Source: Neomesorhizobium sp963726065 (GTDB lineage Bacteria; Pseudomonadota; Alphaproteobacteria; Rhizobiales; Rhizobiaceae). Taken from it: DNA of 64,000 bases. Made by a program: the position numbers and the translations under genes. Location: positions 372,001 through 436,000 of the forward strand of contig CAVSAU010000013.1 in assembly GCA_963726065.1 (NCBI GenBank). Direction: 5' to 3'. This document shows, one piece after another, positions 53,787 to 62,383 of this stretch (the first letter of the stretch is position 1; each line of letters opens with the position of its first letter). The notes beneath the pieces were generated by a model. The model saw nothing but the letters and a program-made list of their open reading frames with translations. It did no database searches and was not told the origin of the DNA.

Positions 53787-54125
53787 GTGAACGCAGCAGG
53801 CGCGGTGTATCTCGGCATTTCGACCGTAGTGTTTCTGGCCGCGGCAAGTGCGGCGAAATCCTGGACGCTCAATCCGACCTTCTGGCGGCTGGCGCTGGTG
53901 CTGGCGCTTTATTCGCTCGGCAACCTGATCATGCTGCGGCTGATCCGCGACTTCGGCATGGGCGTGGCGCTCAGCCTTTCCGGCGTCATCCAACTGCTGG
54001 CGGTGAATGTGATCGCGTTCTCGGTCTTCGGCGAACGGGTGACCATGATGCAGGGCGCAGGGCTGACGCTCGCCGTGGTTGCGGTTGCGCTGATCACGAT
54101 GGGACCCTATTTCACGGCGCGGTAG
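53787..54125 (+). CDS. small four-helix membrane protein, EamA/SMR-like
   Basis: 112 residues from a GTG at 53787 preceded by GGGAG. Four hydrophobic helices: AVYLGISTVVFLAAASAA, FWRLALVLALYSLGNLI, GMGVALSLSGVIQLLAVNVI and GLTLAVVAVALITMG. The FGERVTMMQGAGLTL piece recalls small multidrug-resistance/EamA half-transporters, which act as dimers. No partner gene is adjacent. Function unknown. Confidence 0.7.
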   Translation: MNAAGAVYLGISTVVFLAAASAAKSWTLNPTFWRLALVLALYSLGNLIMLRLIRDFGMGVALSLSGVIQLLAVNVIAFSVFGERVTMMQGAGLTLAVVAVALITMGPYFTAR

Positions 54126-54166
54126 CGCGCGTCAGCTTGAACCGGTTATCGCGCTCTATCGGTTTG

Positions 54167-54215
54167 TTAGCCGCATTTGCGCCATGCGAGTGATTCACAT
54201 GGCTGCAAAATGCTC
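54167..54215. repeat. family B hairpin module alone
   Basis: ttagccgcatttgcgccatg, then a gcgagtgattcacatggct-type weak hairpin and gcaaaatgctcc. It lies directly before the PAP2 gene, overlapping the upstream open frame, which argues for the later start at 54253. Confidence 0.7.
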
Positions 54216-54252
54216 CTGGTCGAGGCATCTCGACATGGCCTGGGATGACCGT

Positions 54253-54951
54253 ATGACCACCAACAACCTGCCGATCTGGCGGCGCATCGAATTCAACGTG
54301 CTCCTGGCCTGGCTGGTGATCGCCGGCGGATTGTGGGGGTTCGTCGAATTGCTGGAAGTGGCGCGCGACGCCACTCCGCGTTCCTTCGACACCGAGATAT
54401 TGCTGGCCTTCCGCACGCCGGGCAACACCAGCGACCCGCTCGGGCCGCTGTGGGTGGAGGAGGCGATGCGCGACCTGACCGCGCTCGGCTCGACCAGCGT
54501 GCTGGTGCTTATTCTGCTTTCGGTGATCGTCTACCTGCTGCTTGCCGGCAAGGCGAAGATGGCGCTGTTCATCTTCGCCTCCGTGGCCGGCGGACAGCTG
54601 CTGTCCAGCCTTCTGAAACTCGGCGTCGACCGGCCACGGCCCGAGTTGGTGTCGCGTCTTGCCGAAGTTTACACGTTGAGCTTTCCAAGCGGCCACGCGA
54701 TGCTTGCGACGGTGACATACCTGACGCTGGGCTCACTTTTAGCGCGGGCACTGCCCAAGAGAGTGTTGAAGGCCTACGTGATCGTAGTAGCCGCAATCGC
54801 CACGCTGCTGGTCGGCGTCAGCCGGATCTATCTGGGCGTTCACTGGCCATCCGACGTGCTGGCCGGCTGGTGCGCCGGTGCGGCCTGGGCGATGCTGTGC
54901 TGGCTGATCTCGCGGCGAGTGCTGCCGCGGGCATCCGAACAGGCCGATTAA
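54253..54951 (+). CDS. PAP2-family membrane phosphatase
   Basis: 232 residues from the ATG at 54253 (MTTNNLPIWRR); earlier ATGs fall in a repeat. Six membrane helices and the three phosphatase motifs: KLGVDRPRP, SFPSGHAMLATV and SRIYLGVHWPSDVLAG. Members dephosphorylate undecaprenyl pyrophosphate or phosphatidic acid at the periplasmic face. Substrate not fixed. Confidence 0.88.
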   Translation: MTTNNLPIWRRIEFNVLLAWLVIAGGLWGFVELLEVARDATPRSFDTEILLAFRTPGNTSDPLGPLWVEEAMRDLTALGSTSVLVLILLSVIVYLLLAGKAKMALFIFASVAGGQLLSSLLKLGVDRPRPELVSRLAEVYTLSFPSGHAMLATVTYLTLGSLLARALPKRVLKAYVIVVAAIATLLVGVSRIYLGVHWPSDVLAGWCAGAAWAMLCWLISRRVLPRASEQAD

Positions 54952-54976
54952 CGCTTCTGGCACAAGCATTCATGCT

Positions 54977-55007
54977 TGAAACATCAGACTGAATGTTTGA
55001 TGTTTCA
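54977..55007. promoter_or_regulatory. 10-bp perfect palindrome before the XRE gene, operator candidate
   Basis: tgaaacatca (54977-54986) and tgatgtttca (54998-55007) are perfect reverse complements with an 11-base spacer, 30 to 48 bases before the XRE gene start. Probably the autoregulatory site of that gene product. Confidence 0.6.
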
Positions 55008-55054
55008 TTCCGCAGACTGGAACGGGAGTTTTTCCGATTATCACAGCCGCACAG

Positions 55055-55297
55055 ATGCGTGCCGCGCGGGCATTGGCCGGCATCGACCAGAAGACGCTTG
55101 CCGAGCGGGCCGGCGTTTCCGTGCCGACGATCCAGCGCATGGAGGCCAGCGAGGGGGTCGTCCGGGGCGTGGTCGACACGCTGATGAAGGTCATCCAGGC
55201 GCTGGATGAGGCCGGTGTGGAATTGATCGGGGAAAACCAGACGAGCCACAGCGGCGGCCGGGGCGTACGCCTCAAGCAGACCGCGCAAGGCGACTGA
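55055..55297 (+). CDS. small XRE-family regulator
   Basis: 80 residues as given from the ATG at 55055. A helix-turn-helix spans ARALAGIDQKTLAERAGVSV and PTIQRMEASEG. In the families I know the sequence starts a few residues earlier (ITAAQMRAARAL), and in this frame an ATT at 55037 lies eight bases after GGGAG, so a rare ATT start giving 86 residues is possible. The C-terminus GVELIGENQTSHSGGRGVRL is typical of short one-domain regulators. It precedes sulP and probably controls it. Confidence 0.8.
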   Translation: MRAARALAGIDQKTLAERAGVSVPTIQRMEASEGVVRGVVDTLMKVIQALDEAGVELIGENQTSHSGGRGVRLKQTAQGD

Positions 55298-55410
55298 ACC
55301 CACCCAGCCTGCAGGAGCCGCGACGGCGACCGCCGACAATCCTGCCGACGATCCCGCCGCTTCAGCACCCGCGCGTCCCGACGCGCAAGGACGAGGTGGG
55401 AAGGCCAAGC

Positions 55411-57129
55411 ATGACAGCCGACAAGCGCCCGGTTCGCGGGCATTCAGCGCCAACCTTCGCCGAACTGTTCACGCCGAAACTGGTCACCGTGCTGCGCGAA
55501 GGATACGGGATGGCGCAGTTCCAGGCCGACCTGATGGCCGGGCTGACGGTGGCGATCGTGGCGCTGCCGCTGTCGATGGCGATTGCCATCTCGTCGGGCG
55601 TCTCGCCCGACCGCGGCCTGTTCGCCGCGATCGTCGGCGGCTTCCTGGTCTCGGCGCTGGGCGGCAGCCGCTTCCAGATCGGCGGCCCGGCCGGAGCATT
55701 TATCGTGCTGGTGGCGGCCACCGTCGAACGGCACGGCGTAGAAGGACTGCTCGTGGCGACCATGATGTCTGGCGTCTTCCTCGTCGCGCTCGGCTATCTG
55801 AGGGTGGGAACCTACATCAAGTTCATCCCCTATCCGGTGACGGTCGGCTTTACCGCCGGCATCGCGGTCATCATTTTCGCCGGCCAGTTGAAGGAATTTT
55901 TCGGGCTGACGCTTGCAGGGAGGGAACCGGGTGCGCTGCTGCCGAAACTTTCGGCGTTGGCCGATGCGGCCGGCACGATCAACCCCGCAGCCGCAATTGT
56001 GGCGGTACTGACGGTTGCCATCATCCTGGTTCTGAAACGCTTCCGGCCAGGCTGGCCTGGCATGCTGATCGCTGTTGGCATCGCGTCGGCCGCAGCCGCC
56101 CTGCTGGCGTTGCCGGTAGACACCATCGGCACCCGCTATGGCGGCATACCGCGCACGCTGCCGGCACCGGCAATTCCGCCTTTCAGCCTGGAAATGGCCG
56201 AGGCGGTGCTGCCGGACGCGGTCGCCTTCGCTTTGCTAGGAGCCATCGAATCGCTGCTTTCGGCAGTGGTCGCCGACGGCATGACCGGAAGGCGGCATCG
56301 CTCCAATTGTGAACTGGTCGCGCAAGGCTTCGCCAATATCGGCTCGGCGCTGTTTGCCGGCATCTGCGTGACCGGCACCATCGCGCGCACCGCCACCAAT
56401 GTGCGGGCCGGGGCATACGGACCGGTGTCCGGCATGCTGCACGCGCTGTTCCTCCTCCTGTTCATGCTGGTGGCGGCGCCGCTGGCAAGCTTCATCCCGC
56501 TCTGCGCACTCGCCGGCGTGCTCGCGGTCGTCGCCTGGAACATGGTGGAGAAACCGGCATTCGCCTCGCTGCTCAAATCGTCGCGCGGCGACGCGGTGGT
56601 TTTGCTCGTTACCTTCGGACTGGTGATGTTCCGCGACCTGACGGAAGGCATCGTCGTCGGTTTCGCGCTGGGCTCGGTGCTGTTCATCGACCGCATGGCG
56701 AAGTCGATCGCCGTCGAGGCCGACATGCCCATGGTGAGCGACGACGTCGCCGACAGCGAGAACGGCGGGCGCACCGCCTACGACGCCGGCCAGGCGAGCG
56801 ACGCCGATACGATCGTCTACCGCATATCGGGCGCATTCTTCTTCGGCGCGGCCTCGACCGTCGGCATCGTGCTCGACCGCATCGCCGACCAGCGCAAGAA
56901 CTTCATCCTCGACTGCTCGGGCGTGCCGTTCCTCGATTCGACCGCGGCGAATGTGCTGGAGGGCGCGGCGCACAAGGCAAGGCGCGGTGGCGTGCGCTTC
57001 GTCATTGCAGGCGCTTCGCCGCAGATACGGCGAACCCTGATCAATCACGGCGTGAAGCGACCGCTGGTGACCTATGCCGCATCGGTGCGGGAGGCGCTGG
57101 CGCAATTCGCCAGGGCCGAAAGCGCCTGA
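55411..57129 (+). CDS. SulP-family inorganic anion transporter with STAS domain
   Basis: 572 residues from the ATG at 55411 with GGAAGG upstream; a GTG five codons earlier is possible. Ten to twelve membrane helices including GLTVAIVALPLSMAIAISSG and GPAGAFIVLVAATVERHG, then a C-terminal STAS domain (about 460-565) with FILDCSGVPFLDSTAANVLE. The family moves sulfate, bicarbonate or dicarboxylates. Gene order XRE-sulP suggests local control. Substrate unknown; sulfate is one option given the sulfur cluster 12 kb away. Confidence 0.9.
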   Translation: MTADKRPVRGHSAPTFAELFTPKLVTVLREGYGMAQFQADLMAGLTVAIVALPLSMAIAISSGVSPDRGLFAAIVGGFLVSALGGSRFQIGGPAGAFIVLVAATVERHGVEGLLVATMMSGVFLVALGYLRVGTYIKFIPYPVTVGFTAGIAVIIFAGQLKEFFGLTLAGREPGALLPKLSALADAAGTINPAAAIVAVLTVAIILVLKRFRPGWPGMLIAVGIASAAAALLALPVDTIGTRYGGIPRTLPAPAIPPFSLEMAEAVLPDAVAFALLGAIESLLSAVVADGMTGRRHRSNCELVAQGFANIGSALFAGICVTGTIARTATNVRAGAYGPVSGMLHALFLLLFMLVAAPLASFIPLCALAGVLAVVAWNMVEKPAFASLLKSSRGDAVVLLVTFGLVMFRDLTEGIVVGFALGSVLFIDRMAKSIAVEADMPMVSDDVADSENGGRTAYDAGQASDADTIVYRISGAFFFGAASTVGIVLDRIADQRKNFILDCSGVPFLDSTAANVLEGAAHKARRGGVRFVIAGASPQIRRTLINHGVKRPLVTYAASVREALAQFARAESA

Positions 57130-57374
57130 CGACGGAGCGGCGCAAGCTCGCGACGGAACGGTGACGCCGCGCTGTCTGTTGTTCGGGGATGCCGGGTGAA
57201 CAACCGCGGAATCGCGACGGCGGCAAAAATGTCGAAAAGGCATGTCACACTTCGCCCCGCCATATCGTCCGCCGGGCAAAGCAGACTTTTCCATGCGCAT
57301 GACGATCCCCGGCCTGTTCCCGCTTCACACGCTGTGGCATGCAGGCGCCCGCAACTAGGCAAGGAGGGCGACAA

Positions 57375-58295
57375 ATGGCTGAACGGCCCGACCATGGGAA
57401 AGACGAGCGGCTTGCCGCCTATCTGGGCGAACGCAAAAGACTGATCCGGCTCGCCTACCGCTATCTCGGCTCGGCCAGCGAAGCCGAGGACGCGGTGCAG
57501 GACGCATGGCTGCGCTTCGCCGAGGCCGAGGCACCGGAAGATGCCGGCCGCTACCTGTCGCGCATCGTCACCAACCTTTGCCTCGACCGGCTTAAGTCGG
57601 CCTCGCGGCGGCGCGAGACCTATGTCGGGCCTTGGCTGCCCGAGCCGATCGTTGCCCAGGCCGGGACTGTCGACCCGGAAGCCGGCGACGCGGCACTCGA
57701 CATCTCGTTTGGCGTCATGCGGGCGCTCGAACTTTTGTCGCCGCTGGAACGCGCCGCGCTCTTCCTGCACGATCTCTACGACGTGCCGTTCGAGGAGATC
57801 GCCGAAACCTTGCAGCGCTCGCCGGCGGCCTGCCGGCAGATGGCGTCGCGGGCGCGAAAAATGCTGCAGCAGGGAAACCCGCGCTTTCACCCCAGGGAAA
57901 GCGATGTCGGCCGCTATGTCGCAAGCTTTACCGAGGCGGCGCGCACCGGCAGCATCGAGCCCCTGAAGCGGATATTGGCCAGGGATGTCGAGCTGGTTTC
58001 TGACGGCGGCGGCAAGGTACCGGCGGCGCCGAACGTGATCGAAGGTTTCGACGAAGTGGCGCGCTTCCTGGTCGCCGTCGCGCAGAAGCAGAAAGATCTC
58101 GACCTTGAGGTCGAACCCGTGGGGGTGAACGGCGAGCCCGGGCTGATGATGATCGCCGCAGGGAAAGTGGTGCAGACGATGGGGTTCTCGATCGACGAGA
58201 ACGGCGACATCAACGGCATCTATGTCGTGCGCAACCCCGACAAGCTGAGCGGCGTCAGCCTTATATCTTCACTAGCATCGCCGTCAGGAACATGA
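57375..58295 (+). CDS. ECF41-type RNA polymerase sigma factor (SigJ-like)
   Basis: 306 residues from the ATG at 57375, with AAGGAGGG nine bases upstream. Regions 2 (IRLAYRYLGSASEAEDAVQD) and 4 (FLHDLYDVPFEEIAETLQRS) are joined by a linker with WLPEP, and a SnoaL-like C-terminal domain carries DGGGK and NPDKL. These three motifs define the ECF41 group, where the C-terminal domain acts as a built-in regulator. Its usual partner, a COE oxidoreductase/epimerase gene, is not adjacent. The 3' end overlaps the convergent ZIP gene by 35 bases. Confidence 0.93.
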   Translation: MAERPDHGKDERLAAYLGERKRLIRLAYRYLGSASEAEDAVQDAWLRFAEAEAPEDAGRYLSRIVTNLCLDRLKSASRRRETYVGPWLPEPIVAQAGTVDPEAGDAALDISFGVMRALELLSPLERAALFLHDLYDVPFEEIAETLQRSPAACRQMASRARKMLQQGNPRFHPRESDVGRYVASFTEAARTGSIEPLKRILARDVELVSDGGGKVPAAPNVIEGFDEVARFLVAVAQKQKDLDLEVEPVGVNGEPGLMMIAAGKVVQTMGFSIDENGDINGIYVVRNPDKLSGVSLISSLASPSGT

Positions 58296-59475
58296 AGCCG
58301 ACGCCAGCCGCCAGCCCAGCCATGGCGCCGGGCGCGACGAGCGCCCGCGATCCGGCTCCCGACGACCGCATCAGGAAGAAACTCACCTCGACGATGACCT
58401 GAGCGATCGCGCCGGCGCCGATCGCCAGCGCCAGGGCGGACCATTGCGGCGCAAACGCAAGGCTGCCGATCCACAGGCCGATGACGGCCGGGCCGCCAGC
58501 CAGAAGAGCGAGGCTCGCGAACGCGGCGAGCGGCGGCCGCTTCTTCAGGATCGGCGCAGCAATGCCGATGCCTTCGGTGATGTTATGCAAGGTGAAGCCG
58601 ATCACGAGGAAAGTGCCCAACCCGGCGGCGCCGGAGGCAAATGCCGCCCCGATGGCCAGCCCCTCGCCCAGATTGTGCAGCCCGATGCCCAGCGCGATGA
58701 ACGTTGCAAGCGCCAGGCCGGCAGGCGCGCCATGACGGCGACCCACCGCCATCAGAAGAAGGAAGCTCGCCGTGGCCGCCAGCACAACCATGACATGGCC
58801 CTGGAAGAGCGCCGCCGCTTCGCCGGCGAGTTCAAGCGCATCCTTCAGTGCGTCGACGAACAGGAAGGCGAGCAAGCCGACCGTCAGCGCCAGAAGGAAG
58901 TTCATTGCACCCTGGCCGGCGCCGCAGAGCGCCGGATAGAACATCAACCCGATCGCAACCGGAACAAGCCCGACGAAAGCGCCGAGCACGCCCTGGTGGA
59001 AGAGGCTGAGCGAATCCCGGGTCGGCGTCGGCACCGCGACCGCGATCTCATGCTCGAAGGTCGCCCCGGTGTTGGTGACGATGTTGATCGCATGCGCTTC
59101 GCCAAGCACCCAGGGGAACGGCAAGCGTACCCACGCGGTTGCGCCGCGGGCGATCGGTCCCGGCGGATCCTGCGTGAACTGCCAGTATGCGTCGTCGACC
59201 TGCACCTGGGCGACGGTCATCGGTTCGGAGCCGCCGGCGCGAACCAGAACGCTTATGCCGTCGGACGCGAGGATCGTCCGTTCGAAGGTCAGGTTCTCGA
59301 CCGGCGGCGCCCCGTTGCTGAAGTTCCGCAGGGGGTCGGCCGTCAGCAGCCAGAGGATCGCCAGCGCCAGAGCCGCCAGCGGAAGAACCAGCCACAAGAG
59401 GCTTCGCCGCGATTTTTGCACCCCCTCCGCCACAGGGCCGCCGGCGGCTGCGGTCGAGCCTGACATATGGTTCAT
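58261..59475 (-). CDS. ZIP-family metal transporter with an N-terminal periplasmic domain
   Basis: 404 residues. One N-terminal membrane helix (LLWLVLPLAALALAILWLL, about 25-45) is followed by a roughly 110-residue extracytoplasmic beta-type domain (QVQVDDAYWQFTQDPPG) and about eight helices with the ZIP metal-site motifs GLHNLGEGLAIGAAF and FTLHNITEGIGIAAP. ZIP proteins bring zinc, iron or manganese into the cytoplasm. The start overlaps the multicopper oxidase stop (ATGA). The extra N-terminal domain is unusual for a bacterial ZIP. Confidence 0.88.
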   Translation of the reverse strand: MNHMSGSTAAAGGPVAEGVQKSRRSLLWLVLPLAALALAILWLLTADPLRNFSNGAPPVENLTFERTILASDGISVLVRAGGSEPMTVAQVQVDDAYWQFTQDPPGPIARGATAWVRLPFPWVLGEAHAINIVTNTGATFEHEIAVAVPTPTRDSLSLFHQGVLGAFVGLVPVAIGLMFYPALCGAGQGAMNFLLALTVGLLAFLFVDALKDALELAGEAAALFQGHVMVVLAATASFLLLMAVGRRHGAPAGLALATFIALGIGLHNLGEGLAIGAAFASGAAGLGTFLVIGFTLHNITEGIGIAAPILKKRPPLAAFASLALLAGGPAVIGLWIGSLAFAPQWSALALAIGAGAIAQVIVEVSFFLMRSSGAGSRALVAPGAMAGLAAGVGFMFLTAMLVKI

Positions 59476-60605
59476 GCTACCGCCTCCACGACATCGAACA
59501 TTCCGACCCAGCCAAGCTCGGTGAATTCCGACTGATGCGGATGAAACATGTAGAGGCCTGTTTCGTGGTCCTTGTAGGTGAATTCGAGAATGCCGCGTTG
59601 CGCTTGCACCTGGGTGATCAGGTCGACCGTCCTCAAAGTTGGGGCCAGCGTCGTTCCCTGCTCGTAATAGTCGAAGAAATTTGCATGCAGGTGGAACGAG
59701 TTGATCGGATCGAACTCGACGACGTTGACCAGATAGACGCGGACCGGCTTGTCGCGGACGATCCGGATCGGGCGCTTCATGTAGGCATGCGCGACCGTGT
59801 TGACGGCGTAGATCTCGTTCTCATTGTCGAAATTGGTGTCGAAGGCGTTCATCACCATCACGAACTCCTGCCAGCCGGAATTTTCCGGCGTGCCAAGAAG
59901 GCGGGAGCGGGCGACATCGGCCTGGTCGGGATGCCTGGCTGGATCGGGGTCGATCACGAATGCGCCGTACATGCCCTTGTGGATGTGCCGCTTCAGCGGC
60001 AGGGCATGGCAGTGGTAGAGATGGCAGCCGAAGGGCCTGCCGTCGAATTCGTAGACGAACTCCTCGCCGGGGTCGATCAGGCCGGCGCCGGGAACGCCGT
60101 CCATCCGCGCGGCGTGGATGCCGTGGAAATGCATGGAGTGGGGATGTGAACCCAGGTTCCTGAAAACGATCCTGAGACGGTCGCCTTCCGTCGCCCTCAA
60201 CGCCGGCCCCGGAACGCGTCCATTGTAGGTCCACGCCGGGAACATGATGCCCGGAGCGATCTCGATCTCCTTGTCCTCGGCCGTCACCTCGAACGTGCGC
60301 AGCGTGCGCCCATCCGGCAACAGCGAGACCGTTCCGGTTTCCCATTCGGTCACCAGCGCGGACGGATCGAAGCCATTCCTGGCGTCATCCACGTCGCCGA
60401 CGGTGATCATGGCTCCATGAGCCCCGCGATGATCCGCAACTGGAGCGGAACCGGGAGCCGAGGCATTGCCGTGCCCGTCATGGGTCGGTTGCCCGAGCGC
60501 CACACGCGTGGCGCAGATGGTGGTGCCGCCGGCCGCGACGAGCCCCCCAGAGAGCAATCCTCGCCTGCTGATTCCTTCCCGTAACCAAGTGATGCCATCG
60601 GCCAT
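59472..60605 (-). CDS. Tat-exported multicopper oxidase
   Basis: 377 residues from the ATG at 60603-60605 (MADGITWLREGISRRGLLSG). The twin-arginine SRRGLL followed by a hydrophobic stretch predicts Tat export of a folded copper enzyme. Copper motifs are HSMHFHGIHA, CHLYHCHALPLKRHIHKGM, FHLHANFFDYY and MFHPHQSEFTELGW. Two cupredoxin domains are recognised. It may oxidise a metal (Fe2+, Mn2+ or Cu+) at the cell surface before uptake by the coupled ZIP transporter. Substrate is inference. Confidence 0.88.
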   Translation of the reverse strand: MADGITWLREGISRRGLLSGGLVAAGGTTICATRVALGQPTHDGHGNASAPGSAPVADHRGAHGAMITVGDVDDARNGFDPSALVTEWETGTVSLLPDGRTLRTFEVTAEDKEIEIAPGIMFPAWTYNGRVPGPALRATEGDRLRIVFRNLGSHPHSMHFHGIHAARMDGVPGAGLIDPGEEFVYEFDGRPFGCHLYHCHALPLKRHIHKGMYGAFVIDPDPARHPDQADVARSRLLGTPENSGWQEFVMVMNAFDTNFDNENEIYAVNTVAHAYMKRPIRIVRDKPVRVYLVNVVEFDPINSFHLHANFFDYYEQGTTLAPTLRTVDLITQVQAQRGILEFTYKDHETGLYMFHPHQSEFTELGWVGMFDVVEAVA

Positions 60606-60618
60606 GACGGATATTCTT

Positions 60619-60643
60619 ATTGCAAATGCAAACGATTTGCAAT
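60619..60643 (-). promoter_or_regulatory. perfect palindrome before the multicopper oxidase, Mur/Fur-type operator candidate
   Basis: attgcaaat (60619-60627) and atttgcaat (60635-60643) are perfect 9-bp reverse complements with a 7-base spacer, 14-38 bases before the oxidase ATG. AT-rich and similar in half-site to known rhizobial Mur/Fur boxes. It would control both oxidase and ZIP. Confidence 0.6.
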
Positions 60644-60685
60644 AGCAATCGACAGGCGGCGCATTTGAAAGTTGCAATTTTCCCT

Positions 60686-60768
60686 CGCCGCATTTGTGCG
60701 ACGCCAGGTGATTGGCTGCAAATTCTCTACAGCGGGTTCGCGCCGAATGGGATTCGGCGGCCGCGAGC
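60686..60768. repeat. truncated family B hairpin fused to a family C fragment
   Basis: cgccgcatttgtgcgacgcc followed by aggtgattggctgcaaattc (the right hairpin arm is lost), then ctacagcgggttcgcgccga and gggattcggcggcc. Two repeat families are joined here, which supports a mosaic origin. Confidence 0.65.
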
Positions 60769-60928
60769 GGGTCGCCCAGTGCTTGAATGAAAACCCGCCG
60801 CGCGCCGGAGGTAGCGGATGGGCCAGATCGACGAAGAAGACGGCTCCCGAGGGGATTCAGCACCGACACCCCGCGGTTCAAAATGCTCTCGCCTTCCCGT
60901 GCGCGCCTTCCCGCTCTGCTTTGAAGTT

Positions 60929-61894
60929 TCATTCGGGTTGCGCCGAAGACCGGTAGCTCATTGGCGAAATGCCCCGCATCCGCTTGAACGCGCGACTGAA
61001 GGAGAACTCTGATTCATATCCCACGCGAGCGGGCAATCTCGCTGACGCGCAGACCGGTATTGACCAGCAGTTGGGAAGCGATTCCCATCCGCCAGCGCGT
61101 CAGATATTTGTGGGGCGGTTCCCCAACCATCGAACTGAACTGCCGCGCAAACGCGGCGCGCGAGAGACCTGCCTCGCTTGCCAGCCTCTCCAACGCCCAG
61201 GGCTTCTCCGGCGCCTCGCGCATTCGGGCGAGTGCTCGCGCCGTATGCGGCGCACGTACGGCGGAGAACCAGTCGCCATGCGCCGCGGCGGTTTCTGCCC
61301 CAGTTGCGCATGAAGTACACAAACAGAGCGGAGATCAAGCTGCGCACCACAATCTGATTGCCGAAGTTCGTGGTTTCCACCTCGGCTCGCGGCAAGCGCA
61401 ACGTGTCCGTCAACGCAGAACGGCGCGGGGTTTCCGTCGCCCGCAAGTGCAGGACCGATGGCAACGCGGATCGCGGGCATCGCCAGATGTCGATCAAGTC
61501 GAAATTCGCCGCCAAGCAATGTGGTCGCCTGGGCTGCTCGGTCAGTAACGCCATCACGCAGCGCCAGGAATTTCTCTAGCGGAATCGATTTGCCGCGCTC
61601 AGAGTGAGTTACTTCGTGCGCGCTTCCTGCGGGAAACAACACGAGTTCCCCCGCAAACAGCTGAAAGGGCGCGGCATCGGGCAGCCGCACAAACGCGCTC
61701 CCCTCAGCGACCAGATGGAAAATCACCGCATCGCGGTTTGTGACCCTAAATCCCCAGGGTCCGGCCACACGTGTAGGCGCAAGCACAATACCACTGGCAT
61801 GAACCGCCTTGAGCCAGTTTCCAATGCGTCCATGCGGGAGATTTGGCGGCAAATGAGACGCATGGCTATGAATTTTGCATGGATAGACATTCAT
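60929..61894 (-). pseudogene. AraC-family regulator with cupin sensor, frame broken as sequenced
   Basis: From about 61894 the N-terminal cupin reads LPHGRIGNWLKAVHASGIVL and AVIFHLVAEGSAFVRLPDAA. After GGEF (near 61505) the frame changes to FGNQIVVRSLISALFVYFMR, then (near 61300) to LERLASEAGLSRAAFARQFS and RWRMGIASQLLVNTGLRVSE. The last part restores to GYESEFSFSRAFKRMRGISP and a TGA at 60929-60931. The C-terminal double helix-turn-helix is complete once three indels are corrected. Divergent to the SnoaL-like gene, a likely target. Confidence 0.82.
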
Positions 61895-62011
61895 CGACGC
61901 GCGTACAGCCGGTAAGTCGTGGCTATCGCGACAGCTCACGCTCCCCACGCGTCAGCGCCGGTACAGAAAACCGGGTAAGTCCCCGCTGTTTGATCCTAAA
62001 GGAGAAAGTCA

Positions 62012-62383
62012 ATGTCGGAAGCCGACAAGAAGCTTGTCCTCGCTGTGCTGAAAGGCGCCCTTATCGATCGCGACCCCGGCGTGGTGGATCGCCATTTCAC
62101 GCCCGACTATAGGCAGCACAACCCCGCCATTCCGGATGGTCCTGACGCTATCGGTGGGCTGATCCCCACGCTTCCGGCCGGCAATGAACCTGGTATGGCC
62201 GTCGCCTCGGGAGACCTGGTCATGGTGCACGGCCGTTATACGGGCCGGGCGCCGAAGCCGATGGTCGCCGTGGACATCTTCCAGGTGGTGGATGGCGAGG
62301 TCGCCGAACACTGGGACGTGATGCAGGAAGAGGTGCCGGCCGACAAGACGGCGAACGGAAACGCGATGTTCACGCCGACCTAG
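62012..62383 (+). CDS. SnoaL-like (NTF2 fold) protein
   Basis: 123 residues, ATG six bases after AAAGGAGA. A cone-shaped NTF2 fold with VDRHFTPDYRQHNPAIPDGP and VAVDIFQVVDGEVAEHWDVM, as in predicted SnoaL-type proteins of many soil bacteria. Catalytic role unknown. Divergent from the AraC-type gene. Its last four bases overlap the end of the convergent YiiX-like gene (shared ctag). Confidence 0.82.
   Translation: MSEADKKLVLAVLKGALIDRDPGVVDRHFTPDYRQHNPAIPDGPDAIGGLIPTLPAGNEPGMAVASGDLVMVHGRYTGRAPKPMVAVDIFQVVDGEVAEHWDVMQEEVPADKTANGNAMFTPT

Larger units (their letters stand above)
60606..60928. other. promoter and repeat region between the oxidase and araC-like genes
   Basis: 323 bases without a convincing gene. 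It contains the TTGCAA palindrome, a truncated family B hairpin and a family C fragment. The rest (60770-60928) shows no recognised feature. Confidence 0.5.
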
